A stretch of 64,000 nt of DNA from Aselliscus stoliczkanus (lineage: Eukaryota; Chordata; Mammalia; Chiroptera; Hipposideridae), in NCBI GenBank assembly GCA_033961575.1, contig CM066727.1, positions 122,376,434-122,440,433 on the forward strand. Direction: 5' to 3'. A program made the translations under genes and the position numbers. A model generated the notes under the pieces. That model worked only from the letters and a program-made list of their open reading frames with translations. It did not search any database and was not told the origin of the DNA. Every line of letters begins with the position of its first letter. Position 1 is the first letter of the stretch. Of the stretch, positions 49,111 to 62,744 are shown one piece after another.

Positions 49111-49519
49111 GGGCCTGCTGAGTGGCGTGTTGGTTAAGAATTAGGTTGGGACGCCATCTCTGAGCAGAAGGGCCCTGGTTCGGATCCCACATGCGGGCCA
49201 GTGACGCTGCGCCCTCTACAGCTAAGATGGTGAACAACAGCTCGACCTGGAGCTGGGCTGCCGTGAGTCATCGGTGACAGCGTAGGCTGCAGTGGGGCTG
49301 GCCAGCAACTGGTGTGTGCTTTCGTGAGCTGCCGTGAGCCGCCATGAGTGGCCGTCCAATGGCCTGCGACCTATCTGCCTCACCCGGGAAGAGCGCAATG
49401 ATAATACCAACATGGGCCAGTGAAGTGATGTCCTCCACAACTAGACTCAAGAACAAAAGGACAGTAACTTGTCTGTTCCCCTCCCCTAGTTCCCCAATAA
49501 ACTCTTTTTTAAAAAAAAA
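49111..49519 (+). mobile_element. Long tRNA-derived SINE, variant
   Basis: Forward copy with head GGGCCTGCTGAGTGGCGTGT and the same CTCTGAGCAG insertion as the copy at 44084. The tail is CCAATAAACTCTTTTTT plus A-run. No clean target duplication. Confidence 0.85.
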
Positions 49520-51225
49520 GGGCAGGGGGCTAAATTGCCTAACATTTTAGCATAGAAATAACCTTGTACACAAAGTCCTATTTACAAAGTGTCTGAAGAG
49601 CCACCAGAGGGAGCAGCACCAATTCCGGGAGGACCTGGAGCTCAGTCTCATGCATACTCACTGTTCCCTCTCCTCTCAAGGTGCCACCAGGTGACATTTC
49701 ACTTGCTGTCACTGAGCAGACTCCTTTCTTTGTTAATTGCCTTTCAGAGGTGTTAAGTTTACTTCTGGTCTTCCCCTTAGAAGCTACAAGAAAAGCAGTC
49801 CATTCCCTTTTTTTATCCTTCCTGATGAATTATGCAGACATTAAGAAATACTTCTAATACTTGCAATTTTGTTTATAAAAATCCCATACAGATAATTTAT
49901 TTACTCAGTATATCCAAAGTCTTCAAAAATGGAGCATCTCAGCCTTTCCATTTGAGTCTGTGAATCTTTGTGAGAAAAACCCTTGTTGCCATGGATTCTA
50001 GTCAGTGAAACGAGTCATAAGAACGAATGGGAGGGATGGCACAGGCTTTGGCGACACTAGTCTGGTTGTGTCAGTATAGTTAAATATTTTGGGTAAATTA
50101 TTAATGCATGGCCAAAAAGGAAAACAAACACTTGATATCTGTGGTGATTAGTACCTCAAGGGGTCTGTGGTCTTGTGTCCTACAGTGTTCCTGTTTATAA
50201 AATACCCTACTAGCATTTCTGCATTACTAAATTACTTATGATATTAAACATTAACTAGACATCTAATTCTTGCCACAGAGCTTGGCTTCTAGTAGGTGCT
50301 CAATATGTTTATGTGCAGTAAATTATTCAAAAGGCATGCTGTTGAAATTTGCAAATTCTGGTGTGTTGGGTTTTGCCCCTGTAGTGAGAGGAGAAAAAGA
50401 TAGGTGGTTTTGAGATGCGTTGCCTTCTTATGAGATCATCAGTGGACTACAATTGGGTGTCCCTGACCTAGAAGAGATTATAGATTATCAAAACCCTTTG
50501 GTCCCCACTTTAAGACTCACTCTCCTTGACAGGACTCTTCAAGCTTTGCAGGGCTTCATGACCTGAGGAGTGCAGATGCTCTCAACAGACAGTGTGCTGG
50601 GGTGGTGGGGAGGGCACAGCTGCCACCTGGGAACTGATAGCAGGTTGTCTGTCCTTGGATAGTAAGCCAGAGGTGCCAAAGTCACCTAGTCTACATTATA
50701 GGACCTACCTCAGGAATACAGTGTGTGTGCTAGAGAACGATTCTATGTACGACACACATGACAAGTCTGCAGTTGTGATACAAAACAGAATAATAAGACT
50801 GATGACTACAGTTATTATCCATATAAGGAAAACATTAGGTTAAATTATATGAAATTGCCATTTTGTATGCTAAATGGTCTAAGATCAGTAATTCCCCGTG
50901 GTTCAACCCAATATGTAAGCATTAAAAGGAAGATTCCACTGTTACTTTGAGTTGTGTGTTCAATGGTAAATAAAAAATAAAACAAACAAGAAAACATAGG
51001 AAAACAAAAACCTGTTTGCTACCAGTCGTTTAAGTCCCATCTAGGTAGATTCATTTATAACCTGGAAGATTACTGCTCACTTCTAGGCAAGACATAGACT
51101 CCAGATTTTTCCATTAGGGCATAGATGCTCATAAAGCATCCTTTCCCTTTGTTTATCCTTCCTAAAGGATAAAGCATTTAGATATTCATAAAGAATAGCT
51201 CTAAAATGCTCTCCTTTCAATTTTA
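49520..51225. other. Intronic sequence, no gene seen
   Basis: Mostly unassigned, with a possible L2/MIR end at 50260-50320 (GTAGGTGCTCAATATGTTTA). Confidence 0.45.
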
Positions 51226-52562
51226 TTTTTCTTTTTTTTTTCTGTTTTCTTTTTACGTTTTTCTTTATTCCTATCCCCCCCTACACCCCACCCCCGCCCT
51301 TCCCTACATCTATGGGTTTGTTTCTGTTTTGTTTTGTTTATTCATTTATTTATTGGTTTACTTTTTAAAGATTTTTTTTTTTTTTTGGGGGAATTGGAGG
51401 AGGGGAACAGCGTTGGGGAATCGGGGAAGGGGAACAGACAAGTTGCTGTCTTTTTGTTCTTCAGTTTAGTTGCGGAGAATGTTGCTTCACTGTTGGTATC
51501 GTCATTGCGCTCTTCCCGGATGAGGCAGATCGGTCGCTGGCCTCTGGATGTCGCTCACCGTGGCTATTGGCAGCTCACACTTGGCTGCCTGCCGCTCACG
51601 CTGGCTGCCAGCCACTCACTGTAGCCTATGGCAGCCCACTGCAGCAGGGGCTGCAGCCCACACCATTACCGGGGCTCGCACAGCCCAACTCCAGGTGCAG
51701 CTGTTGTTAGCTGTAGAGGGCAGTGTCACTGGCCCTCATGTGGGATCCGAACCGGGGCCGCTGGCATCCCAAAACCAGCGCTTAACCAATGCGCCACTCG
51801 GCCGGTCCTGGTTTACTTTTTAGATTCCACATATAAGTGATACCATTAAGAGAATTTGCCGTTCTCTGTCTGACTTATTTCACTTAGCATACTACCCTCT
51901 ATGTCCACTCATATTGTCGCCACTGGCAATATTTCATTCTTTTTCATAGCTGAATAATATTCCTGTGTGTGTGTGTGTGTCACATTTTCTTTATCGGTTT
52001 ACCTGTTGATCGACATCTAGGTTGCTTCCATATCTTAACTTTTACTAGTAATTCTGCAATAAACATAGGGGTGCATGTATCTCTTCACGTTAGTGTATTT
52101 GTTTTCTTTGGATAAATACCCAGAAGTGGAAAAACTGAATTGTATGGCAGCTCTACTTTTAATGTTTTGAGGAATCTCCATACTGTTTTCCATACTGGCT
52201 GACCTAATATATAGCTCCACCAAAAGTGCACGAGAGTTTTCTTTTCTCCACATCCTCACCAGCATTTCTTATTTGATGATTTATTGATGAGTCATTCTGA
52301 CAAGTGTGAGGTGATAGCTCATTGTGGTATTAGTTTGCATTTCCCTTGTGATTAGTGGTGTTGAACATCTTTTCATGTATCTGTTGGCCATCTGTATGTC
52401 CACTTTGGAGGAATGTCTATTCAGGTCCTCTGCCCATTTTGGAATTGTTTTTTTTGGTGTTAAGTTGTTTCATTACTTTATGTATTTTTAATATTAATCC
52501 CTTATTGGATATATCATTTGCAAAGATCTACTCCCATTCTGTAGGTTTTCTTTTCAGTGTGT
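51226..52562 (-). mobile_element. L1 3' region, reverse, with long SINE inside
   Basis: L1 3'UTR and C-terminal ORF2 phrases in reverse: ACATATAAGTGATACCATTA, TCTGACTTATTTCACTTAGC, TCCATCTTAAC-like debris and GTCTATTCAGGTCCTCTGCC. A frame on the minus strand at 52265-52035 resembles the ORF2 tail but is broken. Confidence 0.85.
51368..51808 (-). mobile_element. Long tRNA-derived SINE (T+ type tail)
   Basis: Complete reverse copy, closely similar to the copy at 47319. The target duplication TGGTTTACTTTTTA is at 51354-51367 and 51809-51822. Confidence 0.92.
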
Positions 52563-52651
52563 ATATATAATACATATGATTTAATATATATCATATATAT
52601 ATATATATATATTAGCTCATTGATCAATAATTGTTTAGAAAACTAAAGTGA

Positions 52652-53110
52652 GGGCCGGCCGAGTGGCACATTGGTTAAGAGTTGGTTTGGGATGACAGGG
52701 GCTCTGGTTCGGATCCCACATATGAGGGCCAGTGACACTGCCCTCTACAGCTAAGATGGTGAACAACAGCTCCACCTGGAACTGGGCTGCTGTGAGTCCC
52801 CGGGACGGCATAGCTGCAGCCCCTGTTGCAGTGGGCTACCATAGGCTACAGTGAGTGACCAGCAGCCAGCGTGAGCTGCCAAGAGCCGCAGTGAGTGACC
52901 ATCCAGAGGCCGGTGATCGATCTGCCTCATCCGGGAAGAGCGTAATGACGATACCAACATGGGCCAGTGAAGCAAAGTCCTCCACAACTAGACTGAAGAA
53001 CAAAAAGAGAGCAACTTGTCTGTTCCCCTTCCCCAACTCCTCTACGTTGTTCCCCTCCCCCAGTTTCCCAATTTAAATAAATAAATAAATAAATTTAAAA
53101 AAAGAAAGAA
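52652..53110 (+). mobile_element. Long tRNA-derived SINE
   Basis: Forward copy with a simple AAAT and AAAG repeat tail (53075-53110). The exact 15-base target duplication AGAAAACTAAAGTGA is at 52637-52651 and 53111-53125. Confidence 0.92.
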
Positions 53111-53125
53111 AGAAAACTAAAGTGA

Positions 53126-55035
53126 AATCACTTTTAACTGTTTGCCTCCCCATTAATCTACTGGTAAGTAATTCTTAATCTGTAGTCTTCTCTATACATT
53201 GGCAGCTTTTTTTTTTTTTTGGCTTCTGCACAACAAATCAGATATAATTCCGAGGAAGATTTATTTGTACTCAAGCATGAAACATAATTACATTAAATAT
53301 TTGTGGTGTGAACTTTGCATATGATTATAGTTTTAAAACCCAGAGACATATTGGAATCCAATGAAAGCAGTGTTTAAAGGTGTTTTCGATTTTTGTTATT
53401 GTTGTTACTGTTTATTTTGGGATTAGTTTGTTTGGTTTTTGTAAACTGGAAGAAAGTTTCCTTAGAAATTCATTTCATCAAGAGGGGACATAAAAATGAT
53501 TACTATTTAAAGCTTAATTTGTCAGATTTCTTAGTGGGATAAAAGCAGGTTTGTTATGGTCTAAGAAATGGTTGGCTTCTGTTTCTGCTTTGACTTAAGT
53601 TAATATTATGTTCAGGAGGATTTATAAATCTAAGTGTACTGATATCTTATCTACATTCTGATGCCGTCTTACTGCAGAGAAGAAATTATGGCATACAGTA
53701 TAACAGCTGATATCTTTGTGGCTTGCACTTGCATCTCTAATGCCAGGCAGGAAATTTGATACAATATTTCCACATCAAATAAGCTGTTACCAATCTGCAT
53801 TTTTAAAGCTTTGTTGTAAAAACTATTTTTGTGAAGGCATATACTGCCTGTCTTATAGACATAGTTTAATAGTGTGGCTCTCAAATTCTTGAATCTTTAT
53901 TGTGCCTCTGTTGTCATTATATACTGATTTTCTAAAGATTATTTAGTTCAAGATTTCATTGAATTTTTTAATGTTTTCATTTATTCAATTACAACTAGAC
54001 CTGGGTTTTCTTTTCAAAATTGTGTGAGGGCATTTAGCATTATCAGAGACATATGATGTAGCTAAGATATAAGATATTCCAGACCCTTCCACCACATCCT
54101 CAACCCTGCCACCTCTCCCAGAAGACTAGTGGCAAGATAGGAATTTCTCTTCTGTATCCTAATCTAATGTGTCTTTTTAAAACACTGACTGTAAACAAAA
54201 TTTATTTAAAACACTCTAGGACTATTATAATACATTTTTATTTTTAGATAAACCGTATTCGTAAGTTTTCACATATTAATTTTATTTGTCCTACAGATGA
54301 ACAAAATGAAATCGATAATCTTGCTAGTGTTGCCCTGATTATCAAAACACTGGGCTCTTCTCAGAGAACTGAAACAGTGTTCTCATCTTCATTCTGGCAA
54401 CTGTGTAGAGATTATGAATCTGATCTGTATGCCTTTCTTTAGAATTAGGGGCACTATTTCAGATCAAATTAATTCTTTATAATAAACTGGGAATTTATAA
54501 TTGCATCATAGAAAAATATCAAGATCTGCAGTCTTTTGTTGCTCCATCAGTCGAAATACTTAAAGCCGTAGTGCATGGAAGCATTACATGAGATGCCAAG
54601 GGAGACGTCAAGCTGGTTACTTGAACTCAAGAAACTTACAGCTTAGTCAGTAGAAATAACAATATAAGAAATAAGTGGCAGTTTCACTTTACTAGATTGT
54701 ACAATATACAAGTGTACATGATTGTCAAATGAAAGGTTGTTAATGGGAATATTCAAAAACGATCATTAATGAGCTAGAAGAAACTAGAAGACTTCTTTAG
54801 AAGAAAACCTTGACCAGTTTTTCAGCTGACCAGAAATGGGCAGAATTTTGATAGGGACATTGCAGGTGGGGACAGCAAGGTGTAAGTAGATGCCTCAGAA
54901 GTAGTTGAAAATAGATGCGGACCACGGTAATTAAAGCATATCAATCTAGCTTGGGGTTTTTAAGTTGTCTAACTCAGTGGATAGCAGATGTGGTAGCATG
55001 CTGCGAGCATGCCCACTTGCACACATTTTTGGCCC
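53126..55035. other. Intronic sequence, no gene seen
   Basis: AT-rich. CCTACAGATGAACAAAATG at 54291 looks like an acceptor with ATG, but the following frame does not match the POC1B C-terminus as I know it. Confidence 0.45.
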
Positions 55036-55690
55036 TCAGTCAATATGTCTTAAGTAACTATTCTGTGCCACTCACTGTGCTTGACTTTCGAAAAAGTAAA
55101 CAAAACGAAAACACCTGCCCCGGAGATGCCTACATTCTATATTGCAGTGTGGAGACAGCAATTCACAGGTAGAAAAAAAAAAAAGAAAAAGACTATATGT
55201 GTACAGTATAGTAGAACAAAAAAATGCAGTAGTGAAAAAAGCACCACAGGCAGATAGGAAGAGGGGTACGTTTTAGACAGTGGCCAGGACAAGAATCACA
55301 TTAGTGGTGACAGTTGAGTAAAGAGCTGATGGAATGAAGGGAACAAGTCATGAGAATATGTGGAAAGGGCAGGCAAGTGGGAGCAGTGCTAGGAGCCAGA
55401 CCATGAGTGAGATGGGAGCCACAGAGGTTTGTCCTTCAGAGGAGGGATGTAATCTGACATGTGATCACACAGGTTCCTCTCTGGCTACTGTGTTGAGAAT
55501 AGGCTGGGGAGTGTGGTAGAGGGGAGCAAGGAGACAAATTAGAAAGCTAATGAAATGATCGGATGAGAGGCAATAGCTGCTGGATTCAGGGTGGGTAGCA
55601 GAGGAAGTGATGGTAAGTGATGGGACTCTACTTGTATTTTGAAGGCAGAGCCAAGAGGATTTCCTGACAGATTGGATGTCAACTGTGGGA
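55036..55690 (-). mobile_element. L2 LINE, reverse
   Basis: Reverse L2 phrases: CTCAGTCAATATGTCTTAAG, GGAGATGCCTACATTCTATA, GAGGGATGTAATCTGACATG, GAATAGGCTGGGGAGTGTGG and CAAGAGGATTTCCTGACAGA. Confidence 0.78.
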
Positions 55691-58111
55691 TTCCCTGTCT
55701 CCTTTCCCCAGGGACACAAGGTGTAGCCCCACATCATCTCAAGAGAGCCGAGATTATCTCCTGGCTCAGCACTGTTTTGCCAGTGGGGGTTGCTGAGAAA
55801 AGGAATTGTGGTTTTTTGGTCTTCGTTTCTAGGATCAGGAAAGTGACCAGCTGAACCAATGCGAGACAGAGTCTGCAGTCCCTGTGTCCTGGGAGGTGCA
55901 GTGGCAAAACACTGTCCTTCTTAGGTGTCACTTAGGTCTGGATTGTTCAGGAAAGCGCATTGGTTTCCCTTTTGGAAAGATTTTTGAATCTGCCTATTTT
56001 TAGGAAGAAAACGGTTACACGCTTTCATGGTCGTTGTCATGTGGTTTATGCTTATCTGAAAAATATTAATATATTGACAAAATATATGGACATACAAAGA
56101 GTAAACTTGCAGATATAGAGAGAATGTTTCCACGGATGTTGTGGCAACCGTTCATCCTGGTTGCTAAACAACATTGCATAACCAGTTAGAGTTATTCCAG
56201 TTCCTAACTGCTTATGTAAGCAAAGATTTGGAAAGAACTCACTTGAAAGAACGAAGTGTATGCAAACCTAATGTCTTAAAACTCAAATTTATCATTTTGA
56301 AAGTATAAGATGGCAAGATGCAATTTATTGTCCCCAGATTCCCATTTACATTTTCAAGAAAATCAATAAAAATCGTGTAGCACAAACCTCCTGCTTTCAC
56401 TACTTTCCTGTATGCTAACATTCCTAGATTTGCATATAAGCAGCCTCTAACTGTGGAGGTAGGTAAGGTTCTTTTTAAGTTTTTTAACTTTGCTACAGTT
56501 TATAAAGTGGCATTTAATTTGTAAGTTTAGTGGTTATGTTTTCTGAAATTAGGTATGTTTGTTTGTAACTTGGTTGCTGCTTAACTAAGCTTTAGGAAGC
56601 ATTTTTATGGTATCTTCAGGCATTGGTTCAATGGCCCTGCTGTATCTGTCTCCTGCTCCTGCTCTAAGCATTGGGAAGGAAATGTACAAAGCATTTGTAG
56701 AATCTATCTTGGGACTCACTAGTTCGTGCCTTCCACAATTTATCCTCCTTTTATTAAAAGACTTTTAGTCTTAATTTCAAATGATAGTGAATATGTCAAG
56801 TGATTGGATACAGTAATTGTTTTTGTCCAGTGATTCAAAAAGTTAAATGTAACTCTAAGATGCTTAGGAATGAAAGAGGAATTTGTATCAGAGTTGACAA
56901 ATAATTTACAAACTGACAAAAAAAATTCTGAGATGTTCTAAACTAAACTGTGGCAGCTGGAGAGTGAGAGAAAGAGCATTAGGCAGTTAGGCAGTTAGCC
57001 TGTTAATAACGGGGGCAGCTGACAAAAGACAGCTCACATTCCTGAGTGCATGTTGGAACTGTGAATTAACTGCCAGGTGCCTATTTCCACAATTACCTAA
57101 AAGAGAATACCGGGCCCCACTGAACCCAGGACCCTCAGCCTCTTACTTACCCATGACCTTCCCTGACTGTTGACCACAAGCAACCCAAAGAAGGGAACAG
57201 CACTTCCCAATGGGCTCTGCACCTCTCCAGGGACTGGCCCCTTCACCATCTCCCACCCCCTTATCAATAGCCAGTGTAAATTCTTTCAAAGCAATTTACA
57301 TCTTTGTTCCCCAAAACATAATGTACAAAAGGACTCCTCAACTCCAGGGTGGTAGATATGTCACCTTTTCCACCTGGCGCTGCACTCCTGGTTTAGAGTT
57401 CATGCCCCAGGAGTACACCCTTCCCTTTACAAAGCCTTTCAGCCATGGCCATGAAAGGTTTCTGTTTAACATATCATTGCCCTTTGACATGGTAAGAAAT
57501 AAGGTAATTAAACTGTCAAAGGCATTTAAAAAATCAGACATGCACAATAATTAACAGAAGATGAAAAATATGTTTTCATAGATCTCTTACATTTAAAAAC
57601 AGAAAATACATTTTTTTTCAGATACAAGTTATTGCAGCGACAAGAGAGAAAATATTAGAGATGGAAGAGACTATTTCCAAATTAATTAAATCCTTGCTTT
57701 TGCAGTACATCATGACCTATATGTTATAAAAATACCAACAATTGTGAATGTGATAGCTGACCTTTAAATGTATTAAGATTGTAAATTTAAAAGAAAGTGA
57801 AACTTTTTAGTCTGTTAAAGGAACATGGCATTTTTTTTCAGATGGAGATCTAGAAACCTGTAAAATTTAATATGTAGGTTAAGATATGGCCACTGTCAAA
57901 ATAGAGTAATGGTGTGGGTCAGAGGCTTTTCTTTTTTCCTCCAAATAAAATATACTTTTTGATAAAAACATAATAATCACTAAGTTTCATGTTTGGTTTA
58001 GCTATACTGAAAAACTTACTGATTTGAGCTTTATTCCCTTTAAGTTTCATGGTCACAGGGAAAGAAAGCTTACATTAATATGTTTCCTACCAAAAATGTT
58101 ATACTAATTAA
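55691..58111. other. Intronic sequence, no gene seen
   Basis: AT-rich and apparently unique, with short chance frames only. Confidence 0.45.
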
Positions 58112-58618
58112 TTTTTTTTTTTTAATTGGGGAATTGAGGGAGGTAAACAGTCTTGGGGAATTGGGAAAGGGGTCCAGCCAAGTTGTTGTTCTTCAATCTT
58201 CGTTGTGGAGGGCGCCAGTTGCCATCTGGCTTTCCGTCGTGGTCTCTAAGCTCAAGGTGCTGTGTTCAGTCTTAGTTGCAGGTGGGTGTAGCCACCATCC
58301 CATGCACAAGTCAAACCAGCAGACTTGTTGTTAAGAGCGCACACTCTATCCACTGAGCCATCCAGGCAGCAGCTCAGCTCAAGGCACCGAGTTGAGTCTC
58401 AGTTGCAGGCAGGCGTAGCCCACCATTGAACAGGCAATCTTCTTGTTAGGAGCACGTGCTCTCACCAGCAGAGCCATCCTGCCACCTGTTTTGCAGCTCT
58501 GCGGCAGCTCTGCTCAGGCACAACATCACTGGCCCACGTGGGAATCGAACCGGCTGCCCTGTTGCTCAGGGCTTGCGCTCTTAAGCTAACTCCTAACCAT
58601 CTGAGCCACTCGGCCAGC
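58112..58618 (-). mobile_element. Trimeric tRNA-derived SINE
   Basis: Reverse copy, collinear with 7584-8092 over about 505 bases. On the minus strand the first unit has a good B box GGTTCGATTCC (near 58540), with two further tRNA-like units (near 58425 and 58315). No clear target duplication. Confidence 0.85.
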
Positions 58619-60940
58619 CTCTAAATTGTTTAAAATAACTCTAGTTAAATAATTCCTTAAACAGTAAAGGTGGTCCTGATACTGTTGGCAAGTGACCTAG
58701 GACTTATGGGGACACAAGTAATTTCCTCCCACCTTCTGAGTTCTTCTAGCTGGGCTAATAAATTAACACGTGACAGATTAACAGGAGAAACTTTACAGAG
58801 TCTATTACAGCTGTCCATGTGAGGGTGCCGTGAGAATATGAGACCCAGAGAGGCACTGGGCGACTGAGGTTTATATGCCGTTGTGGGAAAAGAAGAGGGA
58901 GGTGGGGGTCTGGGACTTCCAAGGGAAAGCAGGTCATTCACAGGTAGAGGACAAAGAACAAGCTAGCATGTGGTAATGGTAAACAGTCTTGCAGGGCCAC
59001 CTGGAAACAATGGAACACAGAGGGAAGTTGGACTGACAGGCATTGCTAGATTTCTCCCTGTCAGCCACATTTATTTATGTTATGATGCTAAGGTGATGCT
59101 CCCTTCCTTTAAGCAGGTTTTCTAGCAGATTCTTTTTAGCAGGTAAGGGGGAAAGTCAAAGGTTCTTTCTGAAATTTTTGTTTCTTAATAAACTAGCTTA
59201 AAATCAATCCCAAAAAGCACATTTTGGGGTGGCAAAACTTTCATCACCCTCAACTTAATAACTTTCTATGTGAAATGTAACAGAGAGAGAGAGAGAGAGA
59301 AAGTGAGAGAGAGAGATAGAGAGAGACTCTCTACAAAAGGATTTTATGAAACATGATGTTTTGGGAGTCCAACAGAGTAAATACATTTAGAATTTGCTTT
59401 AGAAATTAGCATGTTTCTAGAACGTGGAGGTGCTGAAGTTGCAGGTATTATTTCTGCCTTCCATCTTCTGTGCATTTCTACACTGGGACTCCCGGCTGCC
59501 ACAGCACTGTCTATCCCAGACCTGGGACGCCTGGGATCGAAGCCACATCCCCAGTTCCCACAGCTGAGACTGAGGCATGCCGAAAATGCCAGACAGCTCT
59601 CAGCCCACGCATCCAGTAACAGCTGGTTCCTTCCTCTTCCTGTGGAAGAGCACATCCTCTGAGATGATAAGAAATGCCCCAGGAGGAATGCAAGAACAGC
59701 AGGGAGCTTTTCACACAGGAAATTACTAAGGTAGCACTCTGGAAAGTGCTGTCTCCTGGACTGTCAGCCAGAAATGAGCTTCCTGCTGACCTACAGGGCG
59801 ATTTAATGCTGTTTGTGGTTGTGCTGGAGTTTCGTGGACAGTAGTGACCTTAGCCTTCATCTGTTCTGTAAACCTGGACCCACTTGGTTTGCAGCTATTT
59901 GGTGCTGCTTGTACAGTAAAGCCAAGTTGCCTTTGCTCCTTTCATTACTGAGCCACTTGACAGCTAATTATTTGGTGGAAGCAGTGACAAGTCTGCTAAA
60001 TTGAATTTTTCAGTCAGTTCTTGGTGCTTTATAAAATCAGGTTATGTAAAATACATTAGGACTTTAGAGAGATTAAAAACCTCAATCTGAGTGAACTCTG
60101 GCTATTAAGGCCCAGTTTTGGTTTTTGCCTAGTTTTTTTGGTGTATCTTTCAGTTTCCTTGCTTTTACATTCTAGGATAGTCAGGTATCAATAGAAGACA
60201 TCATACTGTGTGCACAATCATACATCCTCAAGAATACATAAACCAAGCAGCCCACCAACCCCCTCATTTAAACAAACAAATTGACTTGAATTGACTTTTA
60301 CACTTAAAGAATGTTCTGGTATGATACAGCCTCCTATTTTCTCCCTAATTCCTACAGTATTTTTTTCCTTTGCTTCAGGTAATGATGGCCACTACAGAGC
60401 CCAGTTTTTATAGTATATGTACTATTTAAATTGCTTTCCAAATCACTGTAGGATTTTGTTAGGTTTCAGTGTTATGGTGGCAAAATTCTTTTACTTTTAA
60501 TGTACTTGTTTGGATTATTTTACCAAAGCACATAAGAGCTACTTGTTGTTTGTTTTGAGTGAAGGGGGGATGGAGAAGGAATGCCAGGCATTTCCTCTTC
60601 TTTTCAGAATGTCTTTTTAATGGACATTCCTCTTTCCTCCTATGAGCAAACCATCTCAGCTCTCAGTGACAGGCCTCCAAGTGTTTAGTTTCTAACAATC
60701 CAACCCCTTTTCTTTGTTCCCCCAAACCCGTAGAGGTAGTTGCTTCATGCATTTACTATTTCTTCTCATCCCTGGGCTCGCTTTTAGCCTTTACAAACTT
60801 CCAAACCTCTCCACCAGTTCCCTGCATTAAGTTCTCTCTGTTACAATAACTGCCGTGGTTTCTGTTTTCCTGCTGGATCCTGGATGATCATCCTGAAGAT
60901 CCTAAATGATCCTAAAGAAATAATATGTATGGACGGAGAC
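58619..60940. other. Intronic sequence, possible old repeat
   Basis: The stretch 58740-59240 has a repeat-like composition but I cannot assign it. The rest appears unique. Confidence 0.4.
59282..59327. repeat. (GA)n microsatellite
   Basis: GA repeat with two interruptions. Confidence 0.93.
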
Positions 60941-60944
60941 TTCT

Positions 60945-61190
60945 GTTCAAGAATGGTTATTCCAGCATTATTTATAATAACAAAATATGGACACAAATCA
61001 AATGTCTACATTTAAGCGAGTATTAGTTAAATAAAAGTATAGTCTATAAATAGATGGAATATTATATAGCCATACCATGTTGAACAACAGCTAAATACAA
61101 TGTGTGTGTTATTCTATATTTGATGTTGGGTCAGCGGAAAAATTGATAAGGAGATAACCACTTGTTAACATTCTGAAGCTGTCTCCCAGG
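60945..61190 (+). mobile_element. Old L1M/HAL1-type fragment
   Basis: Forward phrases: TTCCAGCATTATTTATAATA, then ATGTCTACATTTAAGC and GATGGAATATTATATAGCCA. Confidence 0.65.
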
Positions 61191-61571
61191 TGGAGGTGTG
61201 GTTGTTAGAACCTAGAAGCTGGGAGAAGGGGCCCTGCCCTCCCGCGTCCGGAGATCAGAGGACAGACCTCATGGAACTGGACCCTGACCACTGAGGGGCT
61301 CCCACCAGCTGACTCTAGTGTATCCAAGGGAGGTAAGGGTTGATGGGAAGCACCTGACAGGAACAGCAAACAAACTAGGAGGAGCAAGTCTCTCTGTGCT
61401 TCTGGCCCCTGGTCTCCCTCTAGTGCCTTCTACTGCAGAGCAGTTGGCGAGGGAAAACTAGCCTGCAGAGCCGTAGTCTCAGTATCACAAAACAGGCTTT
61501 GGAAGAGCGGATATGGACTCAAGAGACATGTTCTGTAAGAGGAATTACTGAGCAAAAGAAGAGGAACTTTT

Positions 61572-61736
61572 AGGGCCGGCCGAGTGCTTCAGTTGGTTAC
61601 GAGCTCACTCAAGAGCGGGAGCTCTGAGCAAAAAGGCCGCTGGTTTGATTCCCACATGGGCCAGTGAGCTGTGCCTGAGCTGAGCTGCCGCTGAGCTGCC
61701 AACAAGTGACAGGATGGCTCAGCTAAAAAAAAGAAT
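61572..61736 (+). mobile_element. Monomeric tRNA-derived SINE
   Basis: Forward copy like the one at 37838, with the same 3' end at CAGGATGGCTCAGCT plus A-run and an intact B box GGTTTGATTCC. An imperfect target duplication AGGAACTTTT / AGGAAATTTTT lies at 61562 and 61737. Confidence 0.85.
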
Positions 61737-61763
61737 AGGAAATTTTTCTGAAAAGGCTTTGTA

Positions 61764-61868
61764 GGGCCGGCTGAGTGGCGCGGTGGTTAAGCGCTGGCTT
61801 GGGAAGCCAGCAGCCCCGGTTCGGTTCCCACATATGAGGGCCAGTGACACTGCCCTCAAAAAAAAAAA
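61764..61868 (+). mobile_element. Short tRNA-derived SINE
   Basis: Forward copy ending at GCCCTC plus A-tail. The exact 13-base target duplication AAAAGGCTTTGTA is at 61751-61763 and 61869-61881. It lies only 27 bases after the preceding SINE, in the same orientation. Confidence 0.9.
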
Positions 61869-61881
61869 AAAGGCTTTGTAA

Positions 61882-62744
61882 CGCAAATTCTCTCTAGAAT
61901 ACACGTTCTCTTTTGGATTCCCACTAGTAATGTATGAGTATGCCTATTTCCTGCACTGCAACATATATATATTAGGTGTTATATTTATTTAGTTATTATT
62001 TAATTTTTAAAAAGCCTTTTAAAATGTGATAAGCAAGGAGTGTTAATATCTAGGTTTTAGTGACTTGTGAGCTTTAAATTTTTTCTATTTTTGACAAGTA
62101 AAAATTGGATATATTTAAGGTATGCAAAATGATGTGTGTATATTGCCACATGGATATGTATATATGATTGATATATACATAAATGTGTATATTAAACTGA
62201 TTAACATGTTCATCACCTCATTTTGTTACCTTTACCTTTTGTGTGTGTGTTCAGAACAGTGACTTGTGAGTTTTGACTTTTTTTCATGATTACTGTTCAT
62301 CTGTATTTCTGAGAATTGCCCATTTTTATACACTACTAGTTTTTCTATTGTTTCGTTCATTTTAATATTGAACCTTGTCATTGTAATTAAGGTTGACACC
62401 CTTTGCCATATGCTACAAATATGTTTTTCTTGTTTGTCATTTCCCTTTGAGTTTCGTTTCTGATTGGTGACAAGTTCAGTTGTATTCATTTCTTGAAAAA
62501 ATATAATTATTTTAATTTTATGATTTCCTTGAAGTCTATGCAAACACAGTCCTTCCCTCCTCCCCAGTATATTTCCAGCTGCTCTTGTTAAGATTTTATT
62601 TTTGACAATTAAATCTTAAATTCTAGATAATTTTAGTTATAAGGTACAGATTTATAGTTAACAAAGTGTCCTCAATCTGTACTGTTTTTTGCTTTACTTA
62701 TTTGAATTACCTTCAAAAAACATTAAATTCTTATGTTCTTTTTT
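61882..62744. other. Intronic sequence, old LINE debris
   Basis: AT-rich. 62090-62420 (ATGTTCATCACCTCATTTTG and similar) looks like a degraded L1 3'UTR. No gene. Confidence 0.4.

Noticed and set aside
54291..54460. Possible POC1B exon after CCTACAG
   Set aside because: The frame does not resemble the remaining POC1B sequence and no good donor follows.
59344..59662. Opposed open frames of 83-103 codons
   Set aside because: No domain, and both strands are open because of GC-rich composition.
60379..60410. Possible exon start near GGCCACTACAGAGCCC
   Set aside because: A loose resemblance to the threonine/glutamate-rich start of the next POC1B segment fails after a few codons.
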